Assembly: GCA_013368315.1 (NCBI GenBank)
Contig: JAACJM010000010.1
Location: forward strand, 620,001 to 684,000
Reading direction: 5' to 3'
Length of the DNA: 64,000 nt
DNA from: Tetrapyrgos nigripes
Lineage: Eukaryota; Basidiomycota; Agaricomycetes; Agaricales; Campanellaceae
Under the pieces are notes generated by a model. The model made no database searches, was not told the DNA's origin, and was given only the letters and a program-made list of their open reading frames with translations. This document shows, in pieces, positions 10,305 through 20,499 of the stretch. Each line of letters opens with the position of its first letter. Positions within the stretch are counted from its first letter, which is position 1. The position numbers were made by a program, and so were the translations under genes.

Positions 10305-13300
10305 TTAGTGTCGGTAAGCTCGGGGATGTTTCTGATGAAATTCTTTGATCATGTCTTTTACCTTGGTCAGGTTTGACGTAGGTACCCAAGTATTCTCCGA
10401 GTCGGGGTAATCCAACCATTTGATAAGGTACTGGGTCCCTTTTCTATTCCTGGTCAGTTTCGAGTCTAGTATCATCTCGACGTCATATTCTTCGTCTGCG
10501 TCTAGTAGCTCCGCGGGGGGTTCGGGGTAGTTTGGTCCGTGAGCGTCCGTTTCAACGTACGGCGTTAATAGGGATGCATGAAAGACAGGGTGTATACGCC
10601 AGGTTGTCGGTAGTTTCAATTTGTAGTTAACCTGACTGATCACTTCAATGATTTCGAATGGCCCATGATGACGATCGGATAACTTAGCTTTCGGTCTTGT
10701 TGTCTTTAGGTTCTTTCCGTCGAGTAGTACCTTATCTCTGACCTTGTACCCTGTCCAGGACATGGAATGGTTTCCATGCTGAGTTTTCATCGTCTCGGCA
10801 GCTGACGTCAGGCTCGCTTTGAGTTCGTCCCTGAGTTGGTTGAGGTTTTTGAGTCGTTGCTCCACCGTTGGTAGGTTAGAGGTTGGATTGAACGATGGGA
10901 AGAAACGTGGTTGATATCCGTGTAGGAGTTCGAATGGGGATTTTCCTGTTGCCGAGTGGATTCTGGTGTTATGACTGAATTCGGCGTAAGGTAGATAGTC
11001 CACCCAGTCTTCTTGTCGGTAGTTACAGAAGATGCGTAGGAATTGCTCGAGTTCTTGGTTGTATCGCTCCGATTCTCCGTCGGTCTGTGGGTGATAGGCG
11101 GTACTGAGGGCTGAAGTTATGCCTAATTTTTCATGGACTGCGGCCATGACTTTGCTAGCAAACTGCGGTCCTCGGTCAGATATCATTTTGTCCCATAGTC
11201 CGTAACGTCGCCAAGTGTTGTCAAGTAGAAGATTCACTGTACCGTCACTGTCAATTGTTTTTGTACACGGTGATATGATGACCGTTTTTGTTGACTTGTC
11301 GACTGTGACGTGAATCGCATTGAACCCTTTACATTCGGGGAGATCGGTGATGAAGTCGGTAGTGATAGTTCCAAAAGGGCGTTCTGGGACTTCGGTGGGA
11401 ATTAGGGGGATCCGAGTAGGATGATTGTTAGTTTTCGTCGCCTGACATTTGGCGCAGCCAGTTACGTAGTCCCTGACGAAAACCGACATTCTGGGCCACC
11501 AGAATTCCCTGCTGACTAGTTCGTAAGTTTTGTATTGTCCGGGGTGCCCTGCTGCTAAGGAATCGTGATGTAATTTTACGATATCCTGTCGGAGGTCGTT
11601 GTCCGCCGGCACGTAGATTTTACCTCGGAATAAGATGATTCCATCTTCGTAGTTCCATTCCTGTAGGTTCTTCACCAGTGAACGTGGTCCGTTCCGTAGA
11701 ATGACATCTAAGGCACTTACTACCTCTAGGTCCCTCTTGGGGCATTCCTTGATTCTCCGTCGGAGTTCTACGTCCCCTATAGCAGTCACTGTTCCCTGTC
11801 TAGTTGCTCGGATTCGGAAGAATTTGGGGTCCAGGAGGATCCTGTCGGCGTTGTCGTTCTCGGTTCCAATTCTGTGATCTGGTCGTCTAGACAACGGATC
11901 AGCTTTGTTGAGACTTCCTGGTTTATGTAGGAGGGAAAACTCAAATCGTGTGAGGAACAGCGCCCATCGTGCTTGTCGTCGACTGAGTTTCTGGTTAGTC
12001 TGAAAATATTCCAAGTTCCTATGGTCGGTAAAGATTTCGATAGTATGGGGGGCTCCTTCCAAATAATGCCTCCATGTCTCTAGCGCTCGTATGATTGCCA
12101 GTAGTTCTTTGTCATGGATGTCGTAGTTTCATTCGGTTTCAGAGAGGGATTTGGAGATGTAGGCGACTGGATGCCATCGGTTGTCCTCCCCAGTTTGCAT
12201 AAGTATTCCCCCCGTTGCGTAGTCTGATGCGTCCACCTCTACTCGGTAAGGTTTCGTGTGATCTGGCATTTGCAGAACAGGTTTGGACGTGAAGGCCGTT
12301 TTGAGGGATTGAAAGGCTTTCTCGGCCTCTGGACCCCAGTACCAATGGTTGTCCTTCTTTGTCAGATCGAAGAGAGGTCGTGCGATTTTCGAAAAGTCTT
12401 TGATGAAGCATCTGTAGAAGTTCCCGAATCCCAAGAAGGCCTGTACTTCCTTCACTGTTTTGGGCGTTGGCCATTCAAGTACTCCCGCTATCTTGGTCGG
12501 GTCCATTGCCAAAGTGTCATGAGAGACAATCAGTCCTAGGAAGTCGACTTTGTCTGCTTCGAATACGCACTTTTCGGGTTTGGTGTATAGGTCGTTGTCC
12601 CGTAGTCGTTGTAGGACTGTTCGGATCAGTTTTCGATGTTCTTCTATGTCATGGGTGAATATTAAGATGTCGTCCATATAAATGACGATCTTCCCTTGGT
12701 CAATGAGATCCTTGAAAATAGTGTTCATCATCGCTTGGAAGGTTGCTGGCGAGTTCATTAATCCAAAGAACATGACCGTCGGTTCGAATAGTCCTCGGTT
12801 GGTTTTGAAGGCGGCTTTCCATTCGTCCCCCTCTTTGATACGAATGTTATTGTATCCCCACCGTAGATCGATTTTGCTGAATACGTATGCGTTTTTGAGT
12901 TTGTCGATTAGCTCTGAGATGAGGGGTAGTGGATACGTGTTCTTCACAGTCCCTTTATTGAGTGCTCTGTAATCCTGTACGGGATGTAGCTTTCCGTCCT
13001 TTTTCTTAACGAAGAAGAAGGGACTTGCCATTGGAGATTTTGATGGTTTAATATATCCCTTTTCGAGATTCTCATTCAGGAAGGTGTCGAGTTCGGATTG
13101 TTCGTTTGGGGAAAGAGGATATGTTTTACATGTGCGTGGTAGAAAACCGTCTTGTAACTCGATTGCGTGATCCCAGTCACTTCGTTGGGGTAAGCGTTCT
13201 GAAGTCTTTTTGTCAAATACCGACAAGTATTCGTGATAATGTTTGGGTATCTGTCCCTCTAATGGGGTCGGCGAGTTCATGGACTCATTTTCAGTGTTTC

Positions 13301-14228
13301 GACGTGCTTTGGAAAAGGCAGCTCAGATACTCAGCTTGGTTTCTGATAGATCTTCGTCGGGGTCGCTCGGGGTATCCAGGTATTCCATAACGAGTTCACT
13401 CCATTGTCCTGGAACCTCCCATTGTCCAGTTGTATCCTCTGAGGTAAGCACTGCTCCTAAGTCGATTCGCTGCAGTCGGATGTTTCTAGACCGTTGTGAT
13501 CGACGTCGTCTGGCTATCTTTGATTGTGGTGTAGTTTTATGAGGTCCTACGATGTCTTTGAATGTCACTTGGTAATCTCGATGGTATGTTCTGGGATCGA
13601 CTACTTCAGGTTGTTTCGTTTTCGTAGGATGGGTTGTCGACTTAGCTTTGGCTTGCACTGGAACTTTCTTCAGCGTACAAGCGTCGGGGCATCGTGTCAG
13701 GTTGATTTCTGATGTTGCCCAATCAATTTCCGGATTATGATGTCGTAACCAATCGGTTCCCAAGATGATGTCATGGTCCCCTATGTCTGTGATGTAAAAC
13801 TCGGCGGTTTCCTCGTGGTGAGATTGATGATCTTGGTTGTAGATTCGTAGTTTTTGAATGGTGTAGTGTCTTACCCATCCCATCACATTTTCTGATCCGT
13901 CGACATTCCGAACTGGAAATGGTTTTTCTAGGGGAGTACGGTTGAGGTGATGTTTTTGGGCGAAGGCGTCGTTGATGATGATTCCTTCTGCTCCACTGTC
14001 TAGTAGAGCGGTTGCGTCGATTTTTCGTCCAGTTATTTTCCCGATCAATTCAGCTTTAAGCTCTATTGAAGGGGTCTGTTGGTTTCGAGTGATTGCCGTG
14101 ATTCTTAATTCAGATGGGGATCGTGGCTTACGAAAGGGTATAAGGCTCGTGTATTGCCTGTGTTTTACTGGTATATATGTCCATGTGCCTCCTCCCAATG
14201 ACGTGGCAGGGGAGGTATTCAAAAATCC
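10305..14228 (-). pseudogene. Gypsy-1 pol (protease-RT-RNase H-integrase-chromodomain)
   Basis: The pol frame is -1 relative to gag. The aspartic protease has LLDSGAEGIIIND (about 13983-14003). Reverse transcriptase has SPFFFVKKKDGK and the active site VIYMDDILIF (about 12670). RNase H includes [12 protein letters not shown]. Integrase has an HHCC zinc domain ([11 protein letters not shown] through CAKCQ) and a DDE core ([34 protein letters not shown]). A C-terminal chromodomain reads [18 protein letters not shown] and likely steers integration to heterochromatin. Two TGA codons interrupt it, at 13325-13323 and 12131-12129; at the second, Gypsy-2 has Arg. The gag/pol overlap spans the frameshift signal at 14191-14228. 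Confidence 0.93.
14191..14228 (-). promoter_or_regulatory. Gypsy-1 candidate -1 ribosomal frameshift signal
   Basis: Sense heptamer GGATTTT (14228-14222) overlaps the gag stop, read G GAT TTT TGA. After the 6-nt spacer TGAATA comes the 6-bp stem CCTCCC/GGGAGG (14215-14210 with 14196-14191) with a 13-nt loop. Slipping back one base on the heptamer enters the pol frame. GGATTTT resembles known heptamers of the GGAUUUA type. Gypsy-2 has the same site with a covarying stem. Confidence 0.7.
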
Positions 14229-15385
14229 GATTCTGTTACGAACTTCTTTAGTAGTCCTTCCTTTTCTTCTCCCGATAGTGCTCCGATTCTGGCAGTGAGT
14301 TCTGAGATATTGTCCGTGGTAGTGTTGACCTTGGGATCCGAGGTCTCCGTGGCGGCTGTGGTTTTTTTTATGGAGGGTCTCCAGGTCGTGTTGTTGGGAG
14401 TGGTCGGAGGCGTACTGGGGAACGTAGGGCAATCATTCCCCATATGTCCCTGTCCCCGACATCTGAAGCATCGCCCTTCCTTCCTCATTTTATCTCTTTC
14501 TTGGGGGGTCAGTTTCAGTGGATATTTAGTGATTGAAGATGCACCTGGGGTGTTGTCTTGGAAGGCGTTTACTTCCATGCTTCTCGTTCGACTACTTCCT
14601 GTCCCCTGTGACCTCCTGCCCAGTTGTCCTTCCTCTCTTCTCAGTTTGTTCCATGAGGTTTTCTCCTCTTGCCTTTCTAACCAAATCATGTGCTGTTTTA
14701 CTGCCGCTTTTTGTAATGCCGCGAGACTTTTGGGTTGAGTGGATAAGTAGGAGATCCGGTCGACTAGTCCTCGGGGGAGTCCTTTTCGATAGTACTTCAT
14801 TAACGCCTTGTCGTTATAGCCAGTATCGTCAGCGTATCGTTTGAATTGGGAGTTGTACTTATCAATGTCAGCCAGGGTTCCTTCCATTCTAATATGTTCT
14901 ATTTTGGTTTGGGCCTGGGTTTCTCGAGCCGAGGGTTTGAAGTCCCGTAGGAACTCTCGCTTCACCTCGCGTAGAGTCCAGGATCTCCCTTTCGTTTTCG
15001 GTTTCGAGGCGGAGGAGTCTTCATCAGTACTTGTATACTCTTCATCACTATCGCTGAAATCATCTTCTTCCTCGAAAACCTTTATCATCATGTTATGAGC
15101 CCATCGTTTCGCTTCTTCTCCTGAGAATAGCGTGAGGAAGAATGATATCTTCTCGTCTTCGGTAGAATAGACTTGATCATTGAGCCGAAGATAGTTGTTG
15201 AATTCAGCTATCCAGTCCTTTGTTTGGTTTCGGTCTCCTGTGAACTTCTCTGGTTTTACTCCTCGTTCTTTGGCAGTTATGTTGGGTATGGCAGAAGACT
15301 GCGCGTCATCGTCGAATGGTGCGGTGTCATGGGGTGCTTTGGTTCCTCCCGCGGCAGCTGTAGCTGAGGCAGGATTTTCGGACAT
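14219..15385 (-). CDS. Gypsy-1 gag
   Basis: An intact 388-residue capsid/nucleocapsid precursor from ATG 15385 to the TGA at 14221-14219. The middle holds the retrotransposon gag fold region (WIAEFNNYLRLND, FFLTLFSGEEAKRWA), with an acidic Ser/Asp-rich insert around residue 120. Near the C-terminus is a CCHC zinc knuckle, CFRCRGQGHMGNDC. It forms the virus-like particle and packages RNA. It is the only intact coding region of Gypsy-1, and pol is reached by frameshifting at its stop codon. Confidence 0.92.
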   Translation of the reverse strand: MSENPASATAAAGGTKAPHDTAPFDDDAQSSAIPNITAKERGVKPEKFTGDRNQTKDWIAEFNNYLRLNDQVYSTEDEKISFFLTLFSGEEAKRWAHNMMIKVFEEEDDFSDSDEEYTSTDEDSSASKPKTKGRSWTLREVKREFLRDFKPSARETQAQTKIEHIRMEGTLADIDKYNSQFKRYADDTGYNDKALMKYYRKGLPRGLVDRISYLSTQPKSLAALQKAAVKQHMIWLERQEEKTSWNKLRREEGQLGRRSQGTGSSRTRSMEVNAFQDNTPGASSITKYPLKLTPQERDKMRKEGRCFRCRGQGHMGNDCPTFPSTPPTTPNNTTWRPSIKKTTAATETSDPKVNTTTDNISELTARIGALSGEEKEGLLKKFVTESDF

Positions 15386-16420
15386 TTCGAGGGCAGCGTG
15401 AAGGGAGTGGAAGTCGATTGGTCGTGAGGGATTGACTGAGATGGGTTCTTGGACTGCACTAGGAGTACTGTCCGTCGGGGATCTGTTGAGAGGAGTTTGG
15501 GGTTCTAGAGAAGTCTCGTTGTCTGGGTTTGGTTCGGGGGACGGAGTTGGTGATGGGGTTCTGGTAGGATTCGGGTTTTCTGTGGTAGGTTCTGATGGGA
15601 GTGATTGGAAGAGTAGGACTGGTTCGGTACCGACTGTTTGTTCTTCTGTTGAGAGGGGTCGATTGTTTACAGAGAGTCGGTTGGGGCACGGATGAACTGC
15701 ACAGAACTCCCACCGGCTTTCGTGTGAGAAATAGCAGTCTTGTTGGTTTCAGGGAAAATGTGCGTGAGGTCGTTGAAGACAAACGATGTGGGGTGAGGAA
15801 GTGCGACTGGGGTTCTGTGAGGCTGTACGAGATCTTGTGGTTCTAGGGATTCTGCTTCCGCGCATTCACTCGTTTTCGGACTCTGGAAATAGGTGATTCC
15901 ACTGTTCGCCCGAAACGTCTTCCCAAGAGGTCAGCGACCTATAGTAGTTGTTTACTCTGGGAACTCGAGTTTGGAGATATTCGTGGTATTCTTCTCGGTG
16001 GAATTCTGAGATGGCACTTTCTTCATAGTCAGCGTGACTGAACCAATATGGAAGAGTTGTATTTCCTAGTTGAATGAAGTAACAAGTGTCTGCAATTGTA
16101 ACGTGGCGAGGAGACGTGTTTTCAGGTGATATCTTTATTCGGAGGTATTCGAGGATGGTCACTTCACCTGAGGTCCACGATCTTTTGTTGAGTATGATCC
16201 AACAGTCGTCGAATGCGATAGCGTGTTCGTGTACTGTTGTTTTAACTTCTTCTAGGTAGTTTGTGAAGCCGTCTGATTCTTCGATGGGGAAAGGATATAT
16301 CGGTGGGGGTCGGGTTCGTAGGTTGTCAAAGAAGGGTTCGAAGTTAAGAGCCAGCGTATTTGCCAAAGATTTCTGTGCGAGGTTTTGTTTGTGAGGTGGG
16401 TGTAAGAGAGTCTGTTCAAG
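15386..16420 (-). other. Gypsy-1 leader with a 186-codon open frame lacking AUG
   Basis: About 1.04 kb separates the 5' LTR from gag. An open frame begins at the LTR edge and runs to a TGA at 15868-15866. It reads like real protein (EESDGFTNYLEEVKTTVHE, IADTCYFIQLGN, EEYHEYLQTRVP) yet contains no Met. Further open segments continue in other frames to about 15460, rich in Pro, Ser and Thr. It could be a spliced or non-AUG-initiated ORF, a decayed captured gene, or chance. I do not recognise it. Confidence 0.35.
16409..16418 (-). other. Gypsy-1 primer-binding site, self-priming type
   Basis: Two bases after the 5' LTR the sense strand reads TGAACAGACT, the exact reverse complement of AGTCTGTTCA in the LTR. 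This matches the Tf1/sushi mechanism, in which the RNA 5' end folds back and primes reverse transcription. No match to the 3' CCA end of a tRNA is needed. Confidence 0.65.
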
Positions 16421-16882
16421 TGTCAAGAACGTTGTTACTTAGCAATTAACCACCCAAGTCACACAATGAACAAGATAGATTGACAAGATATGAGAGACGA
16501 AAGAGATGTAGAGAGATGATGGAGACTAGAGAAGAGCGAGTAGCTGACTATGCTCGCCACTGCACTGTACTAGGAGCGGAGTGGAGACGAAGTGAACAGA
16601 CTAAGGAATCTAGCTATGAGATCTACAATTTATATAAGAGAGAAGTGAATACGTGAGAATGTCCATGGAGTTTAGGGATCGGAGGAGATAAGAATGTGAG
16701 TCAAGTACAGAAGTGAATATGTGAGAATGTCCATGGAGATAAAGGGAACGGAGAAGTGAGTCATAGATCGGAATGGACGATGATGAGAAATAATTAGTGT
16801 TTATGGGTTTATAGAAGGGAATAGAACGGAAAGTGAATAGGTAATAGGAAGAAATGAAGAAGGCAGGAGGCGATTCATGACA
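16421..16882 (-). repeat. Gypsy-1 5' LTR
   Basis: 462 bp with TG...CA ends. It contains TATATAAA (sense strand, 16636-16629); about 34 nt downstream lies the 10-mer AGTCTGTTCA (16602-16593), the likely RNA 5' end, which is complementary to the primer site. Confidence 0.95.
16593..16636 (-). promoter_or_regulatory. Gypsy-1 core promoter: TATA box and predicted RNA start
   Basis: TATATAAA at 16636-16629 is followed 34 nt later by AGTCTGTTCA at 16602-16593. The distance suits a TATA-directed start, which would place the 10-mer at the 5' end of the genomic RNA. Inference from spacing. Confidence 0.6.
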
Positions 16883-16887
16883 ATATC

Positions 16888-17579
16888 TTCATAGAACTCC
16901 TCAAGTTTCCCCTCCAGTACCTGCTCTATATATCTTTTCACATTCATACCACCTCTCTTCCCTCCTGGGTACTCCAGCACCACCAATGGCCCCTTCTTCC
17001 CCTTTATAATGCACCCCCAGACCATGACATGGATGGTGGACTGTTGGAATTTTGGAATTAAGCAGCCTTTGTCCCATTCCTCTTCAGGATGACGTGTTAT
17101 CCAGACCTGCCCTTTTGTGTCACCCAAATACACATAGCACTCATCTGACCAAATCACTTTCTCCCAGTCCTGACCCCCATGTTCCCTTGCCCAAGCCAAT
17201 CTCTTTCGCTTCTGACCAGGTTTGAGGAAAGGAACTGTCCTAGCAACCCTTCTGTGCAGATCTTCCTCGGCTAAGTGTTCACCAACAGTTGTCACGCTCA
17301 GGTGCAGTTCTACAAGGTTTCCAATCTCCTGAAATGGCATCTTCCTATCCTTTACAGCCAGTCTGACAACCTCCCAGTGCATGTGCTTGGTTACTTTGGG
17401 TGGTCATCCACTACACTGTCTGTTTTCCATTGAGCCAGTTTTCTGAAATCTGTCTGAAATCTTCTTGCTGTTCCATAGGGTATTTCAGCAATTTCGGCAG
17501 CTTGGGAGATGGATTTTCCAGCCTGTATGGCACCGACAAGTCTATTCTTCTTCAGACTAGAGTGTTGCATGTGGGTCAT
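16888..17579 (-). pseudogene. Tc1/mariner transposase, N-terminal part
   Basis: The 5' part of the same transposase. From 17579 it encodes a helix-turn-helix region (SISQAAEIAEIPYGTARRF). A one-base frame change near 17400 follows, then the second helix-turn-helix and the start of the DDE domain: KVIWSDECYVYLGD holds the first catalytic Asp, and VMVWGCIIKGKKGPL follows. It breaks off at the left edge of Gypsy-1. The two halves together account for a normal Tc1-type protein of about 340 residues. Confidence 0.85.
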
Positions 17580-17636
17580 AGCTGTATAGTCGTGTAGTGT
17601 ACAAAATGAACAAACTACTTTCTATGCGAGGGATGT

Positions 17637-17675
17637 GATGCGGATCACAGGACTGTTACTTTCCATGACAATGAG
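17637..17675 (-). repeat. Right terminal inverted repeat of the Tc1 element
   Basis: Its reverse complement starts CTCATTGTCATGGAAAGT and is followed on the plus strand by the target TA. It matches the left repeat with a few mismatches. Confidence 0.82.
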
Positions 17676-17677
17676 TA

Positions 17678-18045
17678 CAGCCACAAAATCCAACACTCTT
17701 GTCACCATTTGTGCCAGCCCATTGTCCTCTGAGTATTTATACATGCAATCACTCATATTACTGGTGCAGCACAAAGCCAACTGTACAGGCAAGGGGGCGA
17801 ATGTGATAGTATTTCCATATATGGGTAGTTAAGCTGACCTGATGCTAAAATTTTTTTGGAGAGTACCCTTCCAGTGCCCCAAATCTTGCCTGCAATGAGC
17901 TCTGACACACTTGATGGGCCACAAGATGCTCTCAAAGGCTATCCAAATGTACCAGAATGTCAACTGTAAGCATTTCTGCTCATCAGACTGGGATTAAATT
18001 CATCATTTCGTAACAGGATGACACTGAGAACCCAGATAACCTTAC
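17678..18045. other. Unassigned AT-rich DNA right of the Tc1 element
   Basis: No gene, repeat pair or RNA signal recognised. Presumably the old repeat into which the Tc1 element jumped. Confidence 0.4.
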
Positions 18046-18190
18046 TGTCAAGGACACTACTACACTCAATGGTGAGAACCACCCAAGTCACACAAAGACT
18101 AGATCAGAGAAAAGAGAAAGATAGATTGAGAGGAATGAGTAAGCTGACTATGCTCAACACTGTGTAAGTAGTAGTACAGAGTGTTGAAAT
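18046..18190 (-). repeat. Decayed LTR fragment related to the Gypsy-2 LTR
   Basis: Shares TGTCAAGG at its edge, AACCACCCAAGTCACACAA, AAGCTGACTA and GTAGTA(G)TAC in the same order as the LTR at 57594-58124. CpG sites of the intact LTR appear as TG or CA here. Truncated on the right. Confidence 0.75.
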
Positions 18191-19342
18191 ATGATACTTT
18201 CTTGTTGCACCATCACTTCCTTTTCTCACAGACCCATATTTAATTTCTGGATAGTGGCACTTACTTATTTGGTGTCTGGACAGTGGCACATAGACTGGTG
18301 TCTTGCTTGTCTATTGATATCTTATATACCTTCATTACAGATGCAGCACCTCAGCATTCATCTTACTGCACTGAGGTGAGAATTACTGTTACTATTGTTT
18401 CTTGCTTATACTTACTAATGCTACCTATAGGCTCACTTTATATTCTATTAGGCCATGGACCCTGGGTCCTTTCTCTCTGTGCACTTCTGCTTCTGAGCAA
18501 TGCCTCAAGACCTTCCATTTCCTTCAGAAAATTCGCATTTTTATTCTCCAAGTCTACAGCCATCTTCCTGTCCAGCCATTCCAGTCATACAACCCTGTCT
18601 GTCTGCCAGCTCATCATCTCCCTACACTCCTGCAGTCCTCTCTAGTCCTTCCATCTGTGCCATTGACATTCCATCATCACTCTATGTTGTCTGGGTCACT
18701 TCCACATGGTTTTTATGGCATCCAGTGCCTTCACCATCTGGCTTTTAATGTCAGCTCACCACCCAACATCTCACTCAAGCTATCACTTAGCCTTTTCAGG
18801 CTTTTGGCACTCCTCTTATGGACTTCTATGGACTCATCTACATTGGGATAAACCAATGCTTTCATGCTCGTTGCCTCTACTTTGAGTTTTTTATGGGTTT
18901 TTCTTGCGTACATGGCAAACTACTGGCTCTTGCTGGTACTAGGATGACTATGAGGTATTCAGCAGGTTTATTGGTATGCTTCATTGCACTACACCATGTC
19001 CCCATGCCTCTCCTTCCTCTACATGGCTTTCATGACTTTGCACATCAACACTCACTTGCGAATACAGTCCTCTTGTGTCAACTTTAAGATTAGGACAGAT
19101 TTTGTCAAACAAGGGCTCCATCTCATATTCTCCCAACCTCTCACTCATCACTTACCACTCTCTCATATCCAACACACCTTGCCCTTCATCACCCAGCTTC
19201 CTCATCATCATAGACATCCCTTTTGCACTCATCTAGTTCAGCATTAGTCCACCTTCATGTCAATGACCTCTGTGCCAGAAAAAAAAGCCAAAAACTTTTG
19301 TCAAAAATAACTGATAAAAGAGTAATACTTGATTGTAATCAC
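18191..19342. other. Eroded DNA with a coiled-coil-like minus-strand fragment
   Basis: No intact gene. The minus strand from 18913 to 18731 encodes a Lys/Ser-rich helix-like segment (KRSAKSLKRLSDSLSEML), and further down, in another frame, a Leu/Glu-rich one (NANFLKEMEGLEALLRS, about 18490-18560). Stops and frame changes separate them. Probably a dead coding region of unknown origin. Confidence 0.3.
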
Positions 19343-19484
19343 TTATAAGGGTAGAAAAATGATATCCATTGCCTTGTAGCTCCTTATAAGCTGCATAAAA
19401 TTACTCTGTAGCTTAATTATCTTCACAATTGTTTTGAGTAGGTAACAAGGCAGTATAATCACCAGAAAATAATTTTCAAAGCCC

Positions 19485-19766
19485 TGTCTGAGAGTATAAT
19501 CTATAAGCAATAGTTTCAAGTCTTGAATTGACCATAATGGCACAAAAGCCCCAAAATAATCTTGATGCTTACCCAGGACCAACTTGTATGTAGGGCTTAG
19601 CAGAACAAAAGATATACTGGAACCTTGTCTGAGAGTATAATCTACACACAATAGTTTCAAATCCTGAATTGACCATAATGGCACAAAAGCCCCAAAATAA
19701 TCTTGATGCTTACCAGGATCAACTTGTATGTATTGCTTGGCAGAACAATTATCTCACAAATTAGCA
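19485..19766. repeat. Two tandem copies of a 141-bp unit
   Basis: The unit starting TGTCTGAGAGTATAATCTA at 19485 is repeated at 19626 with few differences; both copies contain GACCATAATGGCACAAAAGC. 141 is a multiple of three, so on the minus strand a 47-residue unit containing PLWSIQDLKLL and DYTLRQG repeats in frame. Origin unknown. Confidence 0.75.
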
Positions 19767-20069
19767 TTCTCAAAATTTCATTTCATATGAGGCACTGATT
19801 CTACTAGAATGGTGGTATGATACACTACTAGTACTGACTCAGAGATAGTTTCTCAGTCACTCAACACCTCAAATGGTCCATGCTGAGTTTTCCTTGACAA
19901 GCCAAACTCCAGTCCAAAGGATGGATTTAGCCCTATGGGTGAAGAGGTGAAGACACCTTCCTTCTCCATGGCCTCTAGCGAGTCCTCAAGTGCCTCTCAT
20001 CCCTTCTTCAACCTCATCTTCTCCAAAACAGGCTTGGGTGGCAAAAGGCTGCAAATTGGAAGCTGAGTT

Positions 20070-20142
20070 ACAACAGTTGGAAGGCAGAAAAAAGTAACTC
20101 AGCATTGCAGAGGCTTCTGAGGGATTTGAACCCTCATTCTCC
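20070..20142 (-). repeat. SINE-like repeat, copy 1
   Basis: Minus strand: GGAGAATGAGGGTTCAAATC with a pol III B box (GGTTCAAATCC, 20132-20122) inside a perfect 5-bp T-arm-like stem GAGGG/CCCTC, then CTGAGTTACTTTTTT, a pol III-type terminator. No convincing tRNA 5' half or A box, so a tRNA-derived SINE tail is more likely than a tRNA gene. Confidence 0.55.
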
Positions 20143-20259
20143 ATGTCATCATGATGTGCTGGGAGGTTGACACACCACACCCCAGGCCAACATTGGGGTA
20201 CTACAGGTGTACAGGCTGTACAGCACCATCCACAAACAACCCTTCAACCAATAACTGAG

Positions 20260-20335
20260 CAGGCAGTTGGGAGGCAAAAAAAACAACTCAGCCTACAGGA
20301 GGGGCTTCAGAGAGATTTGAACCCTCATTCTCCAA
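20260..20335 (-). repeat. SINE-like repeat, copy 2
   Basis: Same order as copy 1, with GGAGAATGAGGGTTCAAAT, then GAAGCC, then CTGAGTTGTTTTTTTT. The B box and T-stem have one change each (GGTTCAAATCT). Confidence 0.5.
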
Positions 20336-20336
20336 A

Positions 20337-20362
20337 TCTAATGAATGAATGAATTTATAAAT

Positions 20363-20397
<35 letters not shown>

Positions 20398-20398
20398 T
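20337..20398. repeat. Microsatellite (GAAT)n then (AATC)n
   Basis: Short GAAT run followed by about nine AATC units, directly next to SINE-like copy 2, whose 5' side (minus sense) it forms. Confidence 0.9.
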
Positions 20399-20499
20399 GG
20401 TGCATAACCAGTCTGCCAGGAAGCCATGCATAAAGGGAAAATGTTAAGTCTTGTAAGATTTCCATGTGCAGCCTGGAGTAAGTGCATTGCAAGGTGAGT

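Larger units (their letters stand above)
9155..16882 (-). mobile_element. Gypsy-1: full-length Ty3/gypsy chromovirus
   Basis: A 7728-bp element transcribed on the minus strand, flanked by a 5-bp target duplication ATATC (9150-9154 and 16883-16887). Two 462-bp LTRs (9155-9616 and 16421-16882) differ at only about six positions by eye, so the insertion is young. Order in the sense direction: 5' LTR, primer site, long leader with an open frame, gag, -1 frame pol (protease, reverse transcriptase, RNase H, integrase, chromodomain), an extra Cys/His-rich ORF, polypurine tract, 3' LTR. Pol has two TGA stops and the extra ORF one, so this copy cannot make intact proteins without readthrough. Confidence 0.95.
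8659..17675 (-). mobile_element. Tc1/mariner element, split by Gypsy-1
   Basis: Both ends begin CTCATTGTCA next to a TA dinucleotide (8657-8658 and 17676-17677), giving imperfect inverted repeats of about 38 bp (8659-8697 and about 17637-17675) that share the later words GAAAGT and GTCCTGTGAT. After removing the nested Gypsy-1 and one copy of its ATATC duplication the element is 1284 bp, the classic Tc1 size. It carries one minus-strand transposase, now inactive. Confidence 0.88.

Noticed and set aside
20070..20142. A functional tRNA gene
   Set aside because: Only the T-arm half is convincing. There is no matching 5' acceptor strand or A box.
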